Shown here: positions 1 to 10,943 of the stretch, in pieces
Layout: each line of letters starts with the position of its first letter
Numbering within the stretch: the first letter of the stretch is position 1
NCBI RefSeq assembly: GCF_027409185.1
Contig: NC_084478.1
Coordinates: 83,993,624-84,057,623 of the forward strand
DNA from: Cynocephalus volans
Taxonomy: Eukaryota > Chordata > Mammalia > Dermoptera > Cynocephalidae
Direction of reading: 5' to 3'
DNA: 64,000 bases
Program-made: the position numbers and the translations under genes
The notes under the pieces: generated by a model
Database searches by the model: none
The model's input: the letters and a program-made list of their open reading frames with translations, nothing else
Told to the model about the DNA's origin: nothing

Positions 1-250
1 GATACAGGTGCAGAATGTAGCCTGATATATGGCAATCCAGCTAAGTTTCAAGAAGCCACAGTTCATATAGATGGCTATGGATGACATACTGTTGAGGTCA
101 AAGCCGTGTCATTGCCATTGGGCACAGGAAGATTACCCCCTTGTGTATACACTGTATATATATATCACATGTAGCTGAATACATCTTGGGTATGGATGTA
201 CTTTATGGTTTGCACCTGCAAACAACAGTTGGAGAGTTTCGGCTGTGAAT
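1..250 (+). pseudogene. Retroviral aspartic protease remnant
   Basis: The first codons read DTGAEC, the catalytic aspartate motif (DTG/DSG) of retroviral proteases, followed by SLIYGNP, the same flap-proximal stretch seen at 46058 and on the minus strand near 54250. The frame meets a TGA at about 82, so the reading is broken. The 5' end of the domain is outside the window. Confidence 0.8.
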
Positions 251-299
251 ATGGACAGTAAAGCCTCTGTTATGAGGATATGCTAAACATGACTCACAG

Positions 300-950
300 G
301 TGTTACCCAAGCCAAGATGTGTAGTTAACGTAAAACAGTATCATGTACTGGGAGGACATGCAGATATAAATGTCACTATATTGGAATTAGAAAAAGTTGG
401 CATTATTTGTCCAGTTCATAGCTCATTTAGTGCTCTGGTGTGGTCAATGAAAAAGCCTGATGGTACCTGGAGAATGACTGTAGACTATCGAGAATTAAAC
501 AAAGTAGTGCCTCCTTTGCATGCAGCTGTGACTCCAGTTCACAACTTGATGGATCAGCTGATGACTCAGCTGGGGTCTTATCATTATGTATTGGACCTTG
601 CAAATGCTTTTTTGTCTATTCCAATCTCGGCTGGTAGCCAAGATCAGTTCAACTTCACCTGGGAAGAGGGACAGGGACCTATCACAGAGAAAGCTTGGTA
701 TACAGATGGCTCTAGCATGGGACCTTCACCATCGTGGGCAGCTGTTGCTGTCCAGCCCTCAACAGATACTATGTGGTATGAAAATGGCACAGGGCAAAGC
801 TGTCAATGGGCTGAACTGAGAGCAGTTTGGATGGTGATAAAAAATGATCCTGGGCCATTAACTGTCTTTACTGACAGCTGGGCTGTGTACAAAGGTTTAA
901 CCCTTTGGATCTCTACTTGGAAATATCGATGGTGGATGGTAGGCCCCTGA
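300..950 (+). pseudogene. pol remnant: RT fingers/palm fused to RNase H
   Basis: This 216-codon open stretch starts with RT fingers sequence (WRMTVDYRELNKVV), includes the first catalytic palm aspartate block (LDLANAF), then passes directly at about 665 into RNase H sequence (YTDGSSMG, later FTDSWAVYKG). The RT palm part holding the YIDD box, the thumb and the connection domain are absent, although present in the related provirus at 46436-47720. The frame stays open across the junction, so the deletion is in frame. Without the YIDD aspartates no polymerase activity would be expected. A stop follows at 948-950. Confidence 0.85.
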
Positions 951-1137
951 CCCCTGTGGGGACAAGCCATGTGGCAAGAGTTATGAGAATTGGGACATGA
1001 GAAAGAACTAACTCTTCCATGTTACAGGACACTTTCCCTTAGCCAGTCCAGGAAATGATGTAGCCGATGCCTTGGCTAAGGTAAGATGGCTAGAGAGAGC
1101 CCCAGATGCTGATGTAGCCCAGCGATTACATCGATGA

Positions 1138-1713
1138 ATGCAGCATGCTGGCAGTAGGACCATGTGGATGATGGCTCAAAGGTGGGTCCTGACTATAAAA
1201 TGGGAAGATGTAGTGAATGCATGTCGTGTTTGTCCAGTGTGTGCTCAAGAGAGTCCACATCCCCGATGGGTACCCCATACAGATGGGCAAATAACTCGAG
1301 GAAGGGTACCCCCGACTCGATGGCAGGTGGACTTTGTCAGACCACTGCCAAGGTCAGAGAATTTCAGATACATCTTAACAGCTGTTGATATGGCTACTGG
1401 TCTTCTGTTTGTATGGCCTTGTAAGGCCGCAGACCAGGTAAACACTGTGAAGGCACTGAATAGCCTTACGGCTATGTTTGGCCGGCCTGTAGTCATAGAG
1501 AGTGACAATGGAACCCACTTTACTGGACATGGGGTTCAGAGGTGGGCCTCCCAGTTGTCTATTCAATGGAAGTTACATATGCCATATCATCCCCAAGCAG
1601 CAGGAATGATTGGATGGTACAGTGTTCTTTTTAAAAAGGGACTAAGGCTATCTGCCCAACCCCCATCCCTGAAGGGGTGGACATGGTGGTTATGGCCGAC
1701 AGAAGGATTCTAA
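1138..1713 (+). pseudogene. Retroviral integrase remnant
   Basis: The open frame shows the CxxC half of the N-terminal zinc finger (CRVCPVC), then a core with the first aspartate (WQVDF) and the second (ESDNGTHF). The segment YHPQAAGMIGW follows where the catalytic glutamate is normally found, and no glutamate is present there, so the DDE triad is incomplete. The frame drifts after about 1650; integrase-like sequence continues in another frame to about 1800. Confidence 0.85.
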
Positions 1714-1824
1714 ATGAGAGACCCCGCAAGGGTGGGTCCTCTACAGTGGAAGCTCTGTTGCATAGGGCTGCAGCACCTATACAACTGCAAGTCACTACTA
1801 AAGATGAGCTTTTGAAGCCAGGAT

Positions 1825-2220
1825 ATGGCAGGAATAGAAATATTCTCTTACCAGCCCCAACCTGTTTGCAGGGAATGGCCTTGGAGAATAAAATCCCCCC
1901 ATATATGCTGGGTTGGCTTAATAGGACCTTGGGGAAAAGGATTCGAGGAAGGCTTGCAAGTTTCACCTTGGGTGACAAGTACCTGGCCTCCTCAAGTAAA
2001 GGTAACATGGCCTGGAACAGATAAGTGCTCTATTCTAAAGGGCACATTTGTATTATCATTACGGCCAATTATGAGTTCCCCTATACTGTTGCATGTAGAA
2101 CCTACATATCCCACAGTGTTAGCGGATAAAGTATGGTATCATAAACCAGGTAAGATACCTATTCCTGCAACCATCCCTTCTCAGGATGGCAAACTGGCAT
2201 GTATCTTACCAGAGGGGTGA
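1825..2220 (+). pseudogene. Post-integrase frame of the ERV, function unknown
   Basis: A 131-codon open frame lies between integrase and the 3' LTR. It overlaps the end of the integrase-like sequence in another frame and contains KVTWPGTDK and ACILPEG. A closely similar stretch occupies 48950-49400 in the fuller provirus, and a more distant one (CALPDKHDLPL) sits at 51808-52032 on the minus strand. I see no signal peptide, transmembrane segment or furin site, so I do not call it env. It may be an extended integrase C-terminus or a small accessory frame. Confidence 0.5.
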
Positions 2221-2584
2221 GAACTTCCCCTACTGGTACCAATAACCCTTCTGTCTTTTCGCCCATAGTGTTCTGGCTGTGGGCACTGCACCAGAGTCGA
2301 CTGGTACATACATACATTGGCGTGATCATCTACTGATTATGCACTGAACTTCACATCAGTATGACTACAAGATTCCCATGGAAAATCACACCAGTCATGA
2401 CTACTAACTGGACATGTGTGACTAAAGGACAGAACTACAGGACAAGCCAGAAGGACAAGCCTTAAGCCATATTGAACAGACGATACATTGTATAAATAAA
2501 AGGGTCATTTATCCTTGCTAAGGGAACATCACGGAAGATTTTGAACATGTGGATTGTATGGCGAGGGACCCTGAAGGGGTAGAT

Positions 2585-3012
2585 TGTGGGGAAAATAGGA
2601 TAATTTAGTCAGGCTCCCTGGACATTTCTTGTAAACAAGTTGTGTGTGCGTGGAGTTAGTGCACATGTGCACACATGTATCTTTCTAGTTAATTGCTATT
2701 GTGTGTTCTTCAGAGTTTGGGAAGCAGAGCTGGCTGGCAGAGCTGGAGTCTAAAAATAGAGAATGTTTACTCTGCTGGTAGCTGCTCAGTTTCAGTTTCT
2801 CTTTGGACTTTGCCAGTAGCAGTTGAGTTTCTGAGTTTCTCTTTGTACTGCCTAGCTCCTAGTGTTGTATGTGCTGAATAAAGACTATTCTTTCTTCAAC
2901 CAAGGCTCCAAGGACCTTTTTGCCAGTTACCTACCTCATAGACCTGCATGGGAGGGGTTTGTGAATGGGCTGGAGAGGTCTGTGGGCTCCAGACCCTAGC
3001 CCTAGCTCTACA
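2585..3012 (+). repeat. 3' LTR of the 5'-most provirus
   Basis: Starts TGTGGGGAAAATAGG and ends CCCTAGCTCTACA, the TG...CA form of a retroviral LTR. A polyadenylation signal AATAAA lies at about 2877 and an A/T-rich possible TATA element near 2751. The distal part (tagctcatagacctgc-like, gggtctg repeats) is shared with the LTRs at 34818, 44074 and 49720. This copy ends at the short U5 boundary, without PBS-like repeats. Confidence 0.85.
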
Positions 3013-3029
3013 GATGTCTAATAGGCATC

Positions 3030-3705
3030 TCAATCTTAACAAAACTGAATGCTTGATTTGCACCTCACCCTAAAATCTACTTTATCCATAGTCTTCTCTA
3101 TCTTGGTAAACAGAAATTCTCCCTGTTGTTTTAGTCCGAAACCTTGGAGTCATTCTTGGCTCCTTTCATTTTCTCTTAACCCACATCCAATCTGCTAGCA
3201 AAATTTGTGGGCTTTATCTTTAAAACATAACAAGATTTGACCACTTCTCACCACTTCCAACCAGGTTCAAGCCACTGTTATCTCTCCCCTAATTATTGCC
3301 ATAGCTTCCTAACTGGTCCCTTTGTGCCTACCCTCACCATGATTCTACTTCCTTCTACCTCCTAACATGTCAGAGGGATACTGTTAAAACCTAAATTGAA
3401 TCATGTTACCCCTCTGCTTAAAACCGTTTCACGTCTTACCACCTCAGAGAAAAAGTTTATGCTCTTACAAAAGCCTAAAAACCTTCACAGTATCTGAACA
3501 CTCCATGACCGGTTTGCTCTGTGACCTCATCTGCTGTTACTGTAGTCCTTCACTCGCTCTGCTACATTCCACTCTGCTCCTTAAAATGCCAACCTTGCTT
3601 TCATCTCAGGTCCTTTGTACTTGTAATCCCCTTTCTCAGAAACACTCTTTTCTCAGCTATCTTCACAGATTGCATCCTTACCTCCTTCAGGTCTTTATTC
3701 TTTTG
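3030..3705 (+). repeat. LINE-2 fragment, 5' part
   Basis: The stretch around 3284-3330 (attattgccatagcttcctaac-type wording, followed by the atcatgtta...ctctgctcaaaa-type block at 3400) resembles the C-terminal coding part of L2 ORF2. The 3' tail of the same element appears to resume at 10944 after an L1 insertion. Confidence 0.65.
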
Positions 3706-4019
3706 TTTGTTTGTTTGTTTTAAAATTTTTTTATTACTATATTTATCATTACACAATGTGGTCAATTTTTGTGGCCCTTTACCAAATTCTTGCTAACCTC
3801 CCCCCACCCTTTCCCACCTCTGTGGCCGCAGTTCTGTTATCTCCTTCTGAAAGATATATGAATTATTATGATTGTTTTGTCTTCCTTCCTTTTTAAAAAA
3901 CTTGTTTATTATTATTATTTTTAGCTCCCACTTATGAGTGAGGACATGCAGTATTTCTCTTTCTCTGCCTGGCTTATTTCACTTAACATAATTTTCTCTA
4001 AGTTTATCCATGTTGTTGC

Positions 4020-6900
4020 AAATGGCAGAATTGCATTCTTTTTTATGGCCGAGTTCTATTCCATTGTGCTTATATACCACACTTTCTTTTCCAGTCGTCT
4101 GATGATGGACATTTAGGTTGGTTCCAGCTATAGCTCTTGTAAATAGACCTGCGATAAACATGAGAGTGCAGGTATCCCTTTGACATGATGATTTCCATTC
4201 CTTTGGTATACACCCAACAGTGGAATTGCTGGATCATATGGCAGTTCTATCATTGTTTAAGAAACTTACATACTGTTTTCCATAATGGCTGCTCTAATTT
4301 ACAGTACCACAACAGTGCAGAGTGTTTCCCTTTCTCCACATCCTCACCAGGATGTTTTATTCTCTGTCTTTTTGATAATAGCCAGTCTAACTGGGGTGAG
4401 ATGATATCTCAATGTGGTTTTGATTTGCATTTCCCTGATGCTGAGTGATGTTCAGCATTTTTTCATGTGTCTGTTGGCCATTTGTATATCTTATTTGAGA
4501 AATGCCTATTCAGCTCCTTTGCCCATTTTTTAATCAGTTATTTGTTTTTTTACTGTGAAGTTGTCTGATTTCCTTGCATATTCCCTTGTTGGTTGCATAG
4601 TTTGCAAATATTTTCTCCCATTCTGTAGGATATCTTTTCACTATGTTAACTGTTTCTTTTGTTGTGCAGAAGCTTTGTTGTTTGATATAATCCCATTTGT
4701 TTATTTTTTCTTGTGTTGGCTATGCTTTGGGGGTCTTATTCATAAAGACTTTGCCCAGTCCTACTTCCTGAACTATTTCCCCTGTTTTATTTTCATGGCT
4801 ATAAAGTTTTGGGTTTTATGTATAAGTTTTTTATTCCATTTTGCGTTGATTTTGATATATGGTGAGAGGTATGAGTCTAGTTTCATTTTTCTGCATATGG
4901 ATGTCCAGTTTTCCCAGCACCATTTTTTGAAGAGGCAGTCCTTTCCCCAATGTATGCTCCTGTTGTCCATGTCAAATATCAATTGGCTTTAAGTATGTGG
5001 TTTGATTTCTGGGTTCTCAATTCTGTTCCATTGGTCCAAGTGTCTGTTTTTATACCATCTGTTTTGGTTACTATAGCTTTGTGGTATAATTTAAAACCAT
5101 GTAGTATAATGCCTCCAGCTTTATTTATTTATTTTACTCAGGAATGCTTTGGCTGTTTGGGGTCTTTTGTTATTCCATATGAATGTTAGTTTTTCTATTT
5201 CTGTGAAGAATGTCTTTAGTATTTTGATGGGGATTGCATTGAATCTGTAGATAACTTTGGGTAGTATGGACATTTTTGCAATGTTAATTCTTCCAATCTA
5301 AGAGCATAAATGTCTTTCCTCTTCTCTTTAATTTCTTTCAACAGTGATTTGTAGTTCTCATTGTACAGATCTTTCACCTCCTTGGTTAAATTGATTCCTA
5401 GGTATTTTATTTGTTTTTGGTAACTATTGTAAATGGGCTTGCTTTCTTGATTTTTTTTTCTGCTAGTTTGTTGTTGGAATTTAAAATTGCTACTGATTTT
5501 TGTGTGTTGATTTTGAATACTGCAACTTCACTAAAATCATTTATCAACTGTAAGAGGTTTCTTTGTAGAGTCTTTAGGCTTTTCTATATATAGGATCATG
5601 TCATCTGCAGACAGAGACAGTTTGACTTTTTTCCAATCTTGATGCCCTTTGTTTCTTTCTCTTGCCTGATTGCTCTGGCTACTACTTCTAATACCATGTT
5701 AAATAGGAGTGTTAAGAGTGGACATCCCTGTCATTTCCTGTTCTTAAGGGAAAGGCTTCCAGCTTTTCCTCATTCAGGATGATGTTGGCTATGGGTTTGT
5801 CATATGTGGTTTTAATCATGTTGAGAAATTTTCTTTCTATTCTTTGTATTTGTGTGGTATTTGTTGTGTTGTCTCCTTTTTCATTTCTGATTTTTGTTAT
5901 TTGGATCTTTTCTCTTCTTTTTGTGGTTACCCTATTTAATGGTTTGTCTATTTTGTTTACCTTCTCAAAAAACCAACTTTCTGTTTCATTGATCTTTTGT
6001 ATCATTTTTAAGGTCTCTATGCCATTAAGTTCTGCTCTGATCTTAATTATTTCTTTTCATCCACTTATTTTGGGATTGAATTGGTCTTGTTTTTCTAGTT
6101 CTTAGAGTGTAACAATAGGTTGTTGGTTTAAAATCTTTCTATTCTTTTGACGTAAACATTTATTTCAAAAAAACTTTTCTCATAATACTGCTTTTACCTT
6201 ATCCCACGGGTTTCAAAATGTAGTGTCTTTGTTCCAGTAGTTTAAAGAAATTGTTTGATTTCCTGTTTAATTTTTTCTTGGATCCATAGGTCATTCAGTT
6301 GCGTGCTGTTAAATTTCCATGTGTTCGTACAGTTTCCAGAATTTCACTTGCTTTTGATTCCTAGTTTTAATCTGTTGTGGTATAAAAAGATATTTGAAAT
6401 AATTTCATTTTTCAAAAATTAGTTGAGTCTCGATCTGAGACCTAACATGTAGTCTATCCTGGAGAATGTTCCATGTGCTGATGAGAATAATGTATATTCT
6501 GTAGTTGTTGGATATAATGTTCTGTAGATATCTGCCAGGTCCAATTTGTCTGAAGTGTAGTTTAAATACTATTTCTCTATTAATTTGTTGCCTAGATGAT
6601 CTGTCCAGTGTGGTTTTTGTTTAAAGTCTATTTTATCTGGTATAAGAATAGCTTGTTTTTGGCTTCCATTTGCATGGTAAATCTTTTTCCATTCCTTCAC
6701 TATTATTCTGTGTGTGTCTCTACAGGTGAGGTGAGTCTCTTGAAGACAGCATATAGTTGGGTCTAGCTTTTTAATCCAATCAGTCAGTCTGTGTCTTTTG
6801 AGTGGGGAATTTAATCTATTTACATTTACGGTTGTTACCGAAAGTTACTGTCTTACTCCTGTCATTTTGTTGATTTTCATTTGGATGTTTTAAATATCTT
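4020..6900 (-). pseudogene. L1 ORF2 remnant (endonuclease/RT)
   Basis: Minus-strand fragments line up with the ORF2 of the L1s at 13915-20699 and 27846-32560. Examples are [11 protein letters not shown] near 4930 and [15 protein letters not shown] near 5950. No uninterrupted frame exceeds about 100 codons. It is an old, inactive ORF2 copy. Confidence 0.75.
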
Positions 6901-7352
6901 TTTTTCCTTTCTTTCCTTTTTATTGTTTGCCCTTATGTTTTTGGGCTTTTTGAGATGTTAAGACTTTTTCTTTCTTGTTTGCATCTTTTCTTTTACCAAT
7001 GGGTTTTGTTCTTTCTTTTGTATTCATGGTAGTGATTATTATTTTTAGGGTTCCAGATGCAGGACTCCTGTGTGGATTTCTTGCAAGGCTGGTCATGTGG
7101 TAGTGAACTCCCACAGTTTTTTTTTTGGGAAATATACTATTTCTCCCTCATTTCTGAAGGACAGCTTTGCTGGGTATAGTACTCTTGGCTAGCTGTTCTT
7201 TGATTGTTTGTTCGTTTAGTACTTGGTATATATCATCCCATTTTCTTCTTGTCTGTAGAGTTTCTGTTGAGAAGTCTTTTGTTATTCTAATGGGGCTCCC
7301 TTATAGGTGACTTGATGCTTGTCTCTTGCTACTTTTAGGATTCTCTTTGTGT

Positions 7353-7541
7353 TCAAGCTTTGCCATTTTGACTGTAATGTATCTTAGAAAGGACCTTTTT
7401 GGATTGAATCTGTTTGGAGACCTTTGAGCCCTGGATCTTAAGGTCCATATCTCTCTGTATACCTGGGAAGTTTTCCATTACCATTTCATTGAGTTGGTTT
7501 TCAATGCCTTTTCCTTTCTCCTCCCCTTTTGAAACACCCAT
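7353..7541 (-). pseudogene. L1 ORF1 fragment
   Basis: The minus-strand frame reads MGVSKGEEKGKGIENQLNE, then NFPGIQRDMDLKIQ, matching the MGIPEGEE...ENFPGI block of L1 ORF1p (RNA-binding chaperone) seen at 18600-18672 and 22158-22300. It is broken upstream and downstream. Confidence 0.75.
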
Positions 7542-8410
7542 GATTTGGATGTTTGTGTGTTTATGATTATCTGCTAGCTCTCTTAGATTTTCTTCATTTA
7601 AAAAAATTCTTTTTTCCTTTTTTTATCCACCTGGGTTATTTTGAAATAACTGTCTTTGATTAGAAATTCTTTCTTGTGCTTGCTCTAACCTGCTGCTTAA
7701 GCTCTTGGTTGTTTTTTATTTCATTGAGTAAATCCTTAAGTTCCAGGAGTTTTGCTACATTCTTTTTTTAGGTGTTAATCTCTTTGTAAACTTCCTCCTT
7801 CATATCCTGGATCTTTTTTCTTCAATTTGTTTTGTATCCATTGTGGTTTTATTTCTTATTTTTTATTGTATTTTATATTGAATCATAATTGATTATACAT
7901 ATTTTGGGGGTTCAGTGTTGATGTGTGTTGATAAAATCAATATTATTAGCACATATATTATTACAAATTGGACTTATTCTTTATGCCCCTTATCCAGTCT
8001 CTCCCCTTCTCCCTCTCCCTCCCATCTCTCAGCTCTGAAAACCCCAGGTTTCTTCTCTCCTTCTGAAAGAGTAAGGTTACTCTGTTGAGTTGTTGCCTAG
8101 ATATGATCTGTCCAGTGCTCAGAGAGGTGTGTTCAGGTCCCCCACTATTATCATAGGGTAGATGCTTCTTCTTTCACTTGAAATGGGCTTTGTGGAGAGA
8201 GCCATCTTCTTCTTTTCTTTGTTCTCCACTGGTGACTCTCCTTGTGTCAATGCACTTGAGAGGCCATCTGCATGGCGGTTGTGGCATCTAGCCACTTTTG
8301 CAGTGTCTGTGGCTATTGTGGTGGCTGTGGTGGGCCACCCACATGGAAGTGGTGTTTTTGGCATGCTTCTTTCTTGGTTAGGGGAGGAGGCGTTTGTCCA
8401 CAGATCCATG

Positions 8411-8722
8411 CCTCACATTCCTGGGTAGGCCCAAGGCATTGGCAGTGCTCCTGGATGTGGAAGGAGGGTCATTCTCAGCTCTGTGCCTCAGAACCCTGGG
8501 TGAGCCCTGTAGCAGTGGCAGCATGCCTGGTTGTGGGAGGAGGGGTCAGTCCTCAGCTCCATGCCTCAGGATCTTGGGTGGTCCCCATGGTAGCAGTCGC
8601 ATGACTGGCTGTGAGAGGTGGGGTCAGTCCCCAGGTCCGGACCTCAGGAACCCAGGAAGGCCCCATGCCAATGGAAGCATGCTTGGATGTGGAAAGAGGG
8701 GTTGGTCACCAGCTCCATCTGT
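8411..8722 (-). repeat. Tandem array of about 78-bp units in an L1 5' UTR
   Basis: Four imperfect units start at 8411, 8486, 8564 and 8642 (spacings 75, 78, 78). On the + strand each begins cctca, has a cctgggt/cttgggt-like block, and ends ggaggggtcagt-like. The array sits in the region that would hold the promoter of the nested L1. Confidence 0.75.
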
Positions 8723-8886
8723 TTTTACATTCTTAGATGTTGTGGTGGAGCAGTTGGTTGAGAGGGGGAGATGGAGGGGGAAAGGAAAAAGGGTGGGAGA
8801 AGGAGGAAGTAGGGGGCTGTGGTTGAGACCCATGGCACCCCCCCTCATTACCACAGGGGAGATCAGAGAGCTTCCATTGGTGGCTT

Positions 8887-9405
8887 GGTCATTGCTGGGC
8901 TGAATACAGATGTCGGGGGGATATGGCTGAAGCCCTCATCCCCCACTGCCCTGGCTCAGGAGACCAGGGGGCTTCCAGCAGTGGTTTGGTGGTCATTGCT
9001 GGGCTGGTTGCAGATATTAGGGTATGTGGTCAAAGCCCTCGGCCCCCCACTGACACAGCGTAGGAGCTGAGGGTGTTTTCTGTGGCAGCTCAGTGGTTGT
9101 TGCCGGGCTGGTTGTAGGTGTTGGGGGTGTGTGGCAAGGCCCAAGGCCCCCCACTGCCCCAGCCCAGAAGCCCAGAGCACTTCCTGTCATGGCTCGCTGG
9201 TCATCACTGGGCTGGGTGCAGGTGTTGGGGGGACATGGGTGAGGCCTTGGGCTCCCCACCATCCTGGCTAGTGACTCTGGGGAACTTCCTGTAGCACCTT
9301 GTTGGTCATCACTGGGCTGGATGTGCGTGTTGGGGAGCATGGCCTAAGCCCCAGCACTCTTCCTCCCTGGCTTTGGGGCCCAGGGGGCTTCTGATGCACC
9401 TGGAT
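8887..9405 (-). repeat. Tandem array of about 104-bp units in an L1 5' UTR
   Basis: Five units begin with ggtcattgctgggctg-like sequence at 8887, 8991, 9095, 9199 and 9304. The period is strikingly constant (104, 104, 104, 105). Each unit ends with a ccccactgccctgg-like C-rich stretch. The sequence differs from the 78-bp array just before it. Confidence 0.8.
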
Positions 9406-10338
9406 TTTATAGGTGTTCTTTGGTGAAGTGAGAACTTTACTAGTTAATATCAAACTTTGTCTCTGTTCTGTGGATATTTTGTTTTTTCTTTCAGTTATAT
9501 GTTGGATTATTCACTGTTTCCACTACTTAAACTCTGCACTGGAACTAGTTTGTTGTCCTTTGATTCTAAAATGGGAAACTTCCTGTAGGGACTAGCACTT
9601 AAGCCCTGTAGTTGAGCTAAATTGCTGCTTTGCTGCTGATTCCCTGGGGAAGGCTTTTTGTGCAGCTCAGGTTTTAATGGTTTACTTTGTAAGTACATCC
9701 AGGTCTTGTGAGATCCAGTACACCTGGGCTGTATAGGAACTCTGGTCTGGACTTGAGTCTTTTCAGCAAACTGCTCACCCTGCAGATCTATATCCCTGAC
9801 CAGTCTATGCAGAGCAGTCCTGTGCTGATTGGAGGACAGATTAGCTATTCTTGCTGTGCCCCAGTGTTCCCCTGGTGGCCCATTTCCCCATCGCCCATAC
9901 TCCAAACACTTCCCATGGGATGGTCCATGCACTGGTCCCTTGTGATGACTCACCAGCCTCTGACAGCTCCTTTTTTCAGTTGTGGCTCCTCGCTCCTATG
10001 TGGGCCCATGGGAACTATGTTAGTTGTCTTGCTGTACTGAGGGCCACCAAGGCTGTCTTCTCCCCATTGCCTCCAGGAAACTTCATATGAAATGCACAGC
10101 AGCAGCTTTTGTTAGCTCTTGCTCCATGCAATCACCAGCTCCAGGCTTGAAGCAGCTGGGATTCAAAATGGTGGGAGTGATCTTTCTTTCTCTCATCATG
10201 GCTTCTCCTGCCTTCATGCACTCCATAGCTCTCTCCTTCTCTTCCCCTGAGCTCTAAACAGCTTGGCTGTCATTGCTTTTTAATAGTCATAAATTGATTG
10301 ATTTGTGGGAGAGAGTGACACCGGGGAACATGTATTTC

Positions 10339-10347
10339 ACCATCTTG
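10339..10347 (-). promoter_or_regulatory. YY1-like motif at an L1 5' end
   Basis: On the minus strand CAAGATGGT lies within about 15 nt of the inferred 5' terminus of the nested L1. Human L1 5' ends carry a YY1 site of this form that sets the transcription start. The same motif recurs at 20683-20691. Confidence 0.55.
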
Positions 10348-10943
10348 ACTGGTAGCTCATTTTTTCTCCTTTCATTATGTTTTCTAACTGAGTCTTCTTG
10401 TATCTCATTGAGTTTCTTTAAGATTGTTGCTTGGAATTCCTTTTCAGTCGTTTCAAGAGTTTCCTATTCTATGGGGTTTGGTACTTGAGAATTTCTGTAT
10501 TCTTTTGGTTGGGTTATATTTTCTTTTTCTTTTTTACTTTTTTTCCTGTTTCTAGTATCTCTACATTAATGGCTAGTCATCTGGTAGAGCAGTTGTTTCT
10601 TCTATTGCTTTCGAGTGAATTTTGAGGAGAGAGACTGCCTCTTTTTCTGATCTCCACTGGTAGCACTCCTTGTGTTAATACAATCAAGTGGGTGGCAGAC
10701 CACTTGCATGATGGCCATGGCTGCTACTGTGGCAGTAAGCTGCCCTTACAGTGGAGGTGGCTGTGGTGGTGCCTGTGGCTGTGATGTACCACCCACGTGG
10801 AGGTGGTGTTTTTGGTGTGCTCCTGTCTTCTGCCAGGTGTTGGGGTCGGGTCTGCCTATGCTTCCTGTGTAGGACCCCAAGAGTGTTCCTGCCTTCTGCC
10901 AGTGGTGGGGGCTGCCCACGGATCCTCCATAGGACCCTGCCAG

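Larger units (their letters stand above)
1..3012 (+). mobile_element. Class III (ERV-L/HERV-S-like) provirus, 3' part
   Basis: The window opens inside a retroviral protease gene and continues through reverse transcriptase, RNase H, integrase and a short post-integrase frame to a 3' LTR. It is clearly related to the fuller provirus at 44074-50217, with long stretches nearly identical by eye. Relative to that copy about 1 kb of pol is missing at about position 665. No envelope frame is visible between integrase and LTR, as expected for ERV-L-type elements. Multiple stops and frame changes mark it as a dead copy. The 5' half lies outside the window, so no target-site duplication could be checked. 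Confidence 0.9.
7821..10353 (-). mobile_element. Second L1 nested in ORF1 of the outer L1, internally deleted
   Basis: On the minus strand a short L1 3' UTR (about 7856-8070) is followed by a scrap of the ORF2 endonuclease region ending GDLNTPL (8119-8160), then directly by 5' UTR (8160-10353). ORF1 and nearly all of ORF2 are missing. The 5' UTR near 8200-8400 is homologous to the outer element's 5' UTR at 10640-10960. The host ORF1 reading resumes on the far side at about 10360. The 5' terminus carries a CAAGATGG motif. Confidence 0.7.
3712..10943 (-). mobile_element. Antisense L1 (outer copy), old, interrupted
   Basis: Read on the minus strand, the element has a 3' end at about 3712, ORF2 remnants from about 3900 to 6900 ([19 protein letters not shown] at about 5950) and ORF1 remnants at 6920-7820. 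ORF1 resumes at 10354-10500 after a second L1, and a 5' UTR runs to about 10943. Many stops break every frame. It is inserted into an L2; the flanks share a ttcttt-gtt stretch (about 3698 and 10937), a possible imperfect target-site duplication. Confidence 0.8.

Noticed and set aside
1825..2220. env gene of the provirus
   Set aside because: There is no signal peptide, cleavage site, immunosuppressive-type motif or membrane anchor, and class III elements normally lack env.
8394..9340. Open frames of 80-169 codons rich in Gly, Pro and Trp
   Set aside because: They are produced by the 78-bp and 104-bp tandem arrays of an L1 5' UTR, where short GC-rich repeats keep frames open.
8395..9405. Possible CRISPR array or satellite
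   Set aside because: Units are contiguous without spacers, in a mammalian L1 5' UTR; there are no cas-like genes and no large satellite block.
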